Assembly (NCBI GenBank): GCA_022839105.1
Contig: JALHDH010000043.1
Coordinates: forward strand, 1-39,518
Direction of reading: 5' to 3'
DNA length: 39,518 nucleotides
Source: a bacterium
Lineage (GTDB): Bacteria > Vulcanimicrobiota > Xenobia > Xenobiales > Xenobiaceae
Shown: piece after piece, positions 35,520 through 39,518 of the stretch
Position numbering within the stretch: position 1 is the first letter of the stretch
Layout of the letters: each line of letters begins with the position of its first letter
Translations under genes and position numbers: made by a program
The notes under the pieces: model-generated
Told to the model about the DNA's origin: nothing
The model's input: only the letters and a program-made list of their open reading frames with translations
Databases searched by the model: none

Positions 35520-36163
35520 ACCAACTGCTGATTTCTGCGTCGATCCTCTCTGCCGACTTCTGGCGTCTGGGCGAGGAGGTCCAGGCGGTCTGTCAGGCCG
35601 GGGCGGATCTGTTGCACCTCGACGTGATGGACGGGCACTTCGTCCCCAACCTGAGCTTCGGCCCTCCGGTCCTCCAGTGCCTGAAGGGACGCGCTCCACG
35701 TCCCCTGGACGTGCACACCATGATCGAGAACCCGGGAGAAGTCGTCCAGGCCTATGCCGACCTGGGGACCTGGACCCTGACCGTCCAGGTGGAGGCCTGC
35801 ACCCACCTGCAACGGGTCCTTTCGTCCATCCGGCAGGCCGGGATGAGGGCCGGGGTGGCCATGAACCCCCATACCAGTCCGGAGTTCCTGAAGTACGTCC
35901 TGGACGATGTGGACTATGTCCTGGTGATGAGCGTCAACCCCGGGTTCTCGGGGCAGGCCTTCCTGCCTTCGGCGCTGGACAAGATCCGCCGGGTTCGGGA
36001 GATCTTCGGCTCCCGCCCGATCCGGGTGGGAGTGGACGGGGGCGTGAACCCCACCCACGCCGCCCAGTGCGTGGCCGCAGGAGCCGATGTGCTGATCGCG
36101 GCCAGCGCCATCTTCGGAAGGCCCGACTATGCCGTGGCCATCCGGGAACTGCGGGGGGCCTGA
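35516..36163 (+). CDS. rpe: ribulose-phosphate 3-epimerase
   Basis: A 215-residue TIM-barrel enzyme that interconverts ribulose-5-phosphate and xylulose-5-phosphate in the pentose phosphate pathway. Seen: ISASILSADFWRLGEEV (residues 6-22), HLDVMDGHFVPNLSFGP with metal/catalytic Asp residues, VHTMIENP (the usual HLMIxxP position), VMSVNPGFSGQAF and VGVDGGVNP with the second catalytic Asp. Length is normal. The start is a GTG at 35516 inside the upstream stop codon. Linkage of rpe to a PASTA kinase is also seen in Firmicutes (prkC-rsgA-rpe). Confidence 0.96.
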   Translation: MNQLLISASILSADFWRLGEEVQAVCQAGADLLHLDVMDGHFVPNLSFGPPVLQCLKGRAPRPLDVHTMIENPGEVVQAYADLGTWTLTVQVEACTHLQRVLSSIRQAGMRAGVAMNPHTSPEFLKYVLDDVDYVLVMSVNPGFSGQAFLPSALDKIRRVREIFGSRPIRVGVDGGVNPTHAAQCVAAGADVLIAASAIFGRPDYAVAIRELRGA

Positions 36164-36203
36164 GGCGGCCCGCCCCGGACCAGGAGTGTTGCACCGGCTT
36201 GGG

Positions 36204-37445
36204 ATGAGGCTGCGGCGGAGGCTCCTTGCACCCCTGCTCCTGAGCCTGGTCCTGGCATGTGGTTGCGGGGTCTTCGGTTCCTTTCCCGCCAGTCTGGAGG
36301 CCGGCCTGGTCAACGACTCCAACCAGCTCCTGGTCCTGGAGGGAACCGCCCGACTGCCGGACTCGGCACCGGTTTTCGCAACACTTCGGGATGGGGAGCG
36401 CACCTTGGGCCAGGCCGGTTCGACCGTGGAAGGGGAGCGCTTCTTCCTGACCTTGGATGTCTCCCTGGCTCCGGGGAACAGACCCCTGCTTCTGGAAGTG
36501 GCCTTCGATCCCCGCCAGGCGCCCGAGAGGGTCCTGCGCCTGGTGGGCCCCGAGGGTCGCTGGATGGTGGGCTCCCAGGTCCATGAGGAGGAGGATGGCC
36601 GCTATCGGGTGGTCCAGGCCCTGAACGTCGTCCTGCCCATGAGTCGCCGTGAAGCCGCCATCCGACTGGTCCGCTCCGGGGACCTGGCCGCCGGGATCGC
36701 GGGCCTGGAGTCGGTGGTCGCCCTGGATGGCGCGGATCGGGAGGCCCGGGCCTGGTTGGCCCTGGCCCGCCTCCAGCGCCATCCCGGCGAGAGGCAGCCC
36801 GGTTCCCCCTCGCACCAGGCCCTGGCCGAATTCCGTTCGGAGGGGTTCTCCGAGCCGCTGGACTCCCAGGTCTCCTCATGGCTTTCCAGACTGGATCGCG
36901 AGGCCGAGGTCCTGGCCAGCAGACAGGCCTGGGAACAGGAGCGCCGTCGCCTGAAGGAGGAGCGCGAGCGGGAACGCTGGCGGGTCCGGCCCGGGCGCTC
37001 GATGGCCGGCGTGGACCTGGGCATGGAGGGCCGGGTCCTTTTCGCCGCCCATCCTCCGGCCCGGGTCCCCGAACCGGTGGACGGGGTCCGCACCGTGGTG
37101 GTGCCGGACCTGGATGTCGAGGTCGAACTCGAGGTCCAGACCAATCAGGTCATCCGGATCCGGACAACCTCACCGGGCTTCCGCCTTTCCGGGGACCTGG
37201 GGGTCGGAGCCCCCCTGCTGGCCTTCCGCGAGTCTCATCCCGATCTCCTGGCGACCCTGGGGCCGATCGAGAGCGACCGGGAGGGCCGGCGCAGGGCTCG
37301 AGGGCAGGCCTTCCTGGCCGAGGGCCTGGTGCTGGAGTACGAGCGGACCTTCGAGGGGCCGGGTCTGGCCATGGACGTGGTGGTGGGGATGTCCGTGGTG
37401 GCCCCCGGCCAGGCCCTGCCGCCCGCCTCCCAGGCCACACCCTGA
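36204..37445 (+). CDS. predicted lipoprotein of unknown function
   Basis: A 413-residue protein beginning with a lipoprotein signal: MRLRRRLLAPLLLSLVLACG, with a lipobox-like VLAC at about residues 16-19. The mature protein has a beta-rich N-terminal domain, a central charged helix (about residues 230-275, RQAWEQERRRLKEERERERW) and a C-terminal domain containing VVVPDLDVEVELEVQ and a DLGVGAPLLAFRESHPDLLATLG motif. I do not recognise a family. The ATG at 36204 is chosen for the signal peptide; its ribosome-binding site is unclear, and a TTG at 36189 close to an AGGAG is an alternative. It follows rpe by 40 nt and is convergent with the permease gene. Confidence 0.75.
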   Translation: MRLRRRLLAPLLLSLVLACGCGVFGSFPASLEAGLVNDSNQLLVLEGTARLPDSAPVFATLRDGERTLGQAGSTVEGERFFLTLDVSLAPGNRPLLLEVAFDPRQAPERVLRLVGPEGRWMVGSQVHEEEDGRYRVVQALNVVLPMSRREAAIRLVRSGDLAAGIAGLESVVALDGADREARAWLALARLQRHPGERQPGSPSHQALAEFRSEGFSEPLDSQVSSWLSRLDREAEVLASRQAWEQERRRLKEERERERWRVRPGRSMAGVDLGMEGRVLFAAHPPARVPEPVDGVRTVVVPDLDVEVELEVQTNQVIRIRTTSPGFRLSGDLGVGAPLLAFRESHPDLLATLGPIESDREGRRRARGQAFLAEGLVLEYERTFEGPGLAMDVVVGMSVVAPGQALPPASQATP

Positions 37446-37478
37446 CCCGTCGTTCAAGGCCCTGGATGAGTTCTGGTT

Positions 37479-37505
37479 CTCTGTGCTCTCTGCGCGCTCT
37501 GTGGT
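37479..37505. repeat. short 9-nt-periodic CTCTGYGNN repeat
   Basis: Three abutting 9-nt units, CTCTGTGCT, CTCTGCGCG and CTCTGTGGT, share the CTCTG(T/C)G core. They fill much of the 64-nt gap between two convergent genes. Similar CTCTGTG-type strings occur in intergenic regions of unrelated environmental bacteria, from memory and not checked here. No function is known to me. Confidence 0.5.
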
Positions 37506-37509
37506 CGAG

Positions 37510-39063
37510 TCAGTGGCACGGTTCCTGGCGGCGCGGGGCCAATCGGGTGCGGACCAGGCTGAGGGCCAACCAGCGCAATCCCAGCAAGGCGGTCAGGGAA
37601 ACCAGCAGGGTCAGGACAAGGTAGCCCGCCATGATCCCCGCGCCGTGGGCCAGGGCCTGTTCATGGGCGGGGATCCCGCTGAAGGTGGCCAGCAGGCCCA
37701 AGGCGGCCACCAGGATCCCCGAGGTCAGGCTCAGGGCCATCTGGGAGGCGACCCACAGCAGCACCAGCAGGATCCACATGTCCCGGCGGGTCTTGGCCAG
37801 GCACGAGATTACCAGGCCCAGGTAGGCGCCAAAGAAGATCCGAACCAGGGCTTCCGGCAGGTGGGCCAGCAGGAAGCCTCCCTGGAGCAGGTCCGACATG
37901 GGCCACAGGACCAGCCCGGCCCCGGCCAGGACCAGCAGCGCCTCGATGAGGCGGGGCTTCCAGGCCGCCCGGGCCCAGCCGTCCACGAAGGTGCGGGCTT
38001 CCAGGCCGGTGGCCGCCAGGGCTTCCAGGGTCCCGCCCTCCTGCTCCTGCAGAATCGCGTCGGCGGTGTGCACGGAGGCGAAGAACGGCTGCAGGAACAA
38101 GACGATCATGGCCAGGCCCACGGCCGCGCCCCGGGCCACCTCCGCGAAGGGCCCGGCCTTGCAGGCCAGCAGCACCGCCAGTCCCAGCCAGACGGGCCAG
38201 TGCCGGGCCAGCAGGTAACCCACCACTCCCAGGCGTTGCAGGCCGGGGAAGGGCAGATGGCCCCGGCGCCTGGCCTCCTCGCGCAGGGTGATGGGGTTGT
38301 CCTGGGCGGACCCCCGCGAGGGGGTCGGTGCGGGTGCCCTCCAGGCGGAGCCGACGGGGCGCACGCGAGGCTTGGGCAGACCGGCGCGATCCAGGGCCTG
38401 CAGCGCCAGCCAGCGGGTCCCGAACCCCAGGGCCAGGAGCGTCGCGACCAGGAGCGCCGCAAAGAACGGGTTTTGATACTCGGCCAGATAGAGTCCGCCC
38501 ACCAGCAGCAATCCCAGGAAGAGCGCCGTGGCCAGGCCGGACTCGCCGTGGCGGCTCCAGGTGGAAGAGGCCTGGACCACGTAGGAACCGGCCAGGACCA
38601 GCAGTGCGGCCGTCGGAAACCAACCCAGGCAGAGCCCCAGCACCAGGGCCCGGTTCTCCGATGGGGTCACCAGCAGCAGGCTTGCCAGGAGGGGGGCCGC
38701 CACGGCCAGTCCCATCTTCAGCACGGACAGCAGGCTGAAACCCGCCACCTGATCGACGATCTCCCTGGCCTGGGTTCGAGTGCCGAGGATATCCTCCAGG
38801 CAGCGCCCGCGGCGCAGGCCGGCCAGCAGCGCCGCATCCCCCTGGAGCTGCCCCAGCGGGACCAGGGCGGCCACGGCCACGACGAAGACGTAGACGAAGG
38901 TGCGGGCTTCCAGCGAGTCGCTGGCGCCCGTCAGCGCGGTCGCGCAGGCCGGCGCCAGGCAGAGCAGGAGGCTCAGGCCAGCCCAGGCGCGGAGCCGCAG
39001 GAAGCCCCGGCGGCGGGCCTGGGAGGCCAGCAGCCGGGCCATGGGAGCCTCGGATGAGAACAT
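37510..39063 (-). CDS. fused ABC-2-type transporter permease
   Basis: A 517-residue protein with about twelve hydrophobic segments in two similar halves. Each half has an ABC-2-type coupling segment: LRRGRCLEDILGTRTQAREIV in the first, ILQEQEGGTLEALAATGLEARTF in the second. The motif NPITLREEARRRG near residue 263 resembles the NPVLxREL element of ABC-2 permeases. It is therefore probably a fusion of two permease half-units, exporting an unknown substrate. The ATG at 39063 is chosen because GAGG lies 8 nt upstream; an in-frame GTG at 39072 would overlap that site. No ATPase gene lies in the window, and the downstream gene is on the opposite strand. The 3' end is convergent with the lipoprotein gene. 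Confidence 0.7.
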   Translation of the reverse strand: MFSSEAPMARLLASQARRRGFLRLRAWAGLSLLLCLAPACATALTGASDSLEARTFVYVFVVAVAALVPLGQLQGDAALLAGLRRGRCLEDILGTRTQAREIVDQVAGFSLLSVLKMGLAVAAPLLASLLLVTPSENRALVLGLCLGWFPTAALLVLAGSYVVQASSTWSRHGESGLATALFLGLLLVGGLYLAEYQNPFFAALLVATLLALGFGTRWLALQALDRAGLPKPRVRPVGSAWRAPAPTPSRGSAQDNPITLREEARRRGHLPFPGLQRLGVVGYLLARHWPVWLGLAVLLACKAGPFAEVARGAAVGLAMIVLFLQPFFASVHTADAILQEQEGGTLEALAATGLEARTFVDGWARAAWKPRLIEALLVLAGAGLVLWPMSDLLQGGFLLAHLPEALVRIFFGAYLGLVISCLAKTRRDMWILLVLLWVASQMALSLTSGILVAALGLLATFSGIPAHEQALAHGAGIMAGYLVLTLLVSLTALLGLRWLALSLVRTRLAPRRQEPCH

Positions 39064-39124
39064 GCGCGTCACCTCGTCCTGGAGGATTCGCGAGGGCGGG
39101 TCGGGGGGCCTGCGACCTTGGAGC

Positions 39125-39156
39125 GCCTCGGACGGGGTCCGGAGTCCGTCCGAGGC
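39125..39156 (-). other. 11-bp hairpin upstream of the permease gene
   Basis: GCCTCGGACGG (39125-39135) pairs exactly with CCGTCCGAGGC (39146-39156) around a 10-nt loop in the 232-nt region between the permease start and the tRNA genes. It could be in the permease leader. There is no U-tract. Confidence 0.45.
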
Positions 39157-39217
39157 AGCCAGTCCGGACGGGGGCGGGGACGGGGAGGCGGCGACTCAGA
39201 TCGGCGGATTCAGGGGG

Positions 39218-39246
39218 TTCTCATGTCTTGACAGGGGTGGTATCAT
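39218..39246 (+). promoter_or_regulatory. probable tRNA cluster promoter
   Basis: TTCTCA (39218-39223) lies 17 nt before TATCAT (39241-39246), which is preceded by an extended -10 TG (39238-39239). A TTGACA at 39228-39233 lies only 7 nt before TATCAT. The predicted start is about 40 nt upstream of the first tRNA. The region is the most AT-rich part of the right end. Confidence 0.55.
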
Positions 39247-39295
39247 TCCCTTTGTCGAAAGCTTTGGTCGTTCCGGTATCCCCTTCGGGTCGAGT

Positions 39296-39370
39296 GCGGG
39301 AGTAGCTCAGCGGTAGAGCATCGGCTTCCCAAGCCGAGGGTCGCGAGTTCGAACCTCGTCTCCCGCTCCA
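39296..39370 (+). tRNA. tRNA-Gly(CCC)
   Basis: Acceptor stem GCGGGAG (39296-39302) pairs with CTCCCGC (39360-39366), followed by T and an encoded CCA. D-arm AGCTCAGCGGTAGAGC, anticodon stem-loop TCGGC-TTCCCAA-GCCGA with anticodon CCC, and T-loop GTTCGAACC are all present. It reads the GGG glycine codon, which is common in this GC-rich genome. Confidence 0.97.
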
Positions 39371-39424
39371 CTCGGGACCGGACCTCTCGAGGTCCGCAGA
39401 TGCGAAGGGTTTCCGGAATACCGC

Positions 39425-39498
39425 GGCGATGTGGCCGAGTGGTCAGGCAAGGGTCTGCAAAACCCTCTACAGCGGTTCGATTCCGCTCGTCGCCTCCA
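39425..39498 (+). tRNA. tRNA-Cys(GCA)
   Basis: Acceptor stem GGCGATG (39425-39431) pairs with CGTCGCC (39488-39494) with one G-U pair, then T and an encoded CCA. The anticodon loop is CTGCAAA (anticodon GCA) on stem AGGGT/ACCCT, and the T-loop GGTTCGATTCC is present. It follows tRNA-Gly by 54 nt and is likely part of the same transcript. Confidence 0.96.
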
Positions 39499-39505
39499 AT
39501 TCGAC

Positions 39506-39518
39506 GGGCGCGTAGCTC
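39506..39518 (+). tRNA. third tRNA, truncated by the window end
   Basis: GGGCGCG then TA and GCTC match the acceptor strand, U8-A9 and start of a D-arm. It begins 8 nt after tRNA-Cys, as expected for a cluster. Its identity cannot be read because the anticodon lies beyond the window. Confidence 0.75.

Noticed and set aside
37114..39057. 647-residue plus-strand frame opposite the permease
   Set aside because: It is Gln/Gly-rich and antisense to a gene with clear membrane helices and a good ribosome-binding site.

Overview
This is a gene-dense, strongly GC-rich bacterial window holding 29 protein-coding genes, two complete tRNA genes and the first bases of a third. No stretch of 300 bases lacks a gene; the longest gaps are the divergent or leader regions at 19572-19824, 39064-39295 and 32028-32247. 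Hfq, a lipoprotein, type II secretion/type IV pilus pseudopilins and diaminopimelate epimerase fit a diderm-type bacterium. Ornithine-fermentation genes and phosphate acetyltransferase fit an amino-acid-fermenting, anaerobic lifestyle. The mix (PASTA kinase next to rpe as in Firmicutes, a eukaryote-type double phosphofructokinase, pseudopilins, a SARP-like regulator) does not match one well-known genus, so I take it to be an uncultured lineage and do not name a phylum. No phage, insertion sequence, integrase or CRISPR array was seen.

Layout. (1) 1-6427, minus strand: a receiver/SARP-type regulator overlaps a GAF-domain histidine kinase; after a 102-nt gap come ord and ortA of the oxidative ornithine pathway. 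(2) 6610-12136, plus strand: a small helical protein, three minor pseudopilins (the third fused to a beta-propeller), a GspF/PilC platform protein, a degenerate receiver protein and a polysaccharide deacetylase. (3) 12307-17326, plus strand: mutL-miaA-hfq-dapF-M24 peptidase, joined by 4-nt overlaps except for a 113-nt miaA/hfq overlap. It ends at a strong hairpin facing a double-domain phosphofructokinase (minus, 17376-19571). (4) glgB (plus, 19825-21822) ends at another strong hairpin. (5) 21891-26603, minus strand: a secreted six-blade NHL propeller, a TPR protein with a Lon-protease-like C-terminus lacking both catalytic residues, and a ClpN plus single AAA+ protein with nearly every ATPase motif altered. 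(6) pta (plus) overlaps the 3' end of a LytS-like hybrid histidine kinase (minus), which follows a large TPR gene. (7) 32248-37445, plus strand: a PASTA kinase with an unusual catalytic loop, a PASTA membrane protein, rpe and a lipoprotein. (8) A fused ABC-2-type permease (minus), then a tRNA cluster, Gly(CCC), Cys(GCA) and a truncated third tRNA.

The best candidate for an undescribed system is block 5. Two neighbouring proteins look like a Clp unfoldase and a Lon peptidase that have both lost catalytic residues. They share a strand, and probably a transcript, with an exported propeller protein. The other strong curiosities are the pseudopilin-propeller fusion and the PASTA kinase whose catalytic loop reads HRDVSARN.
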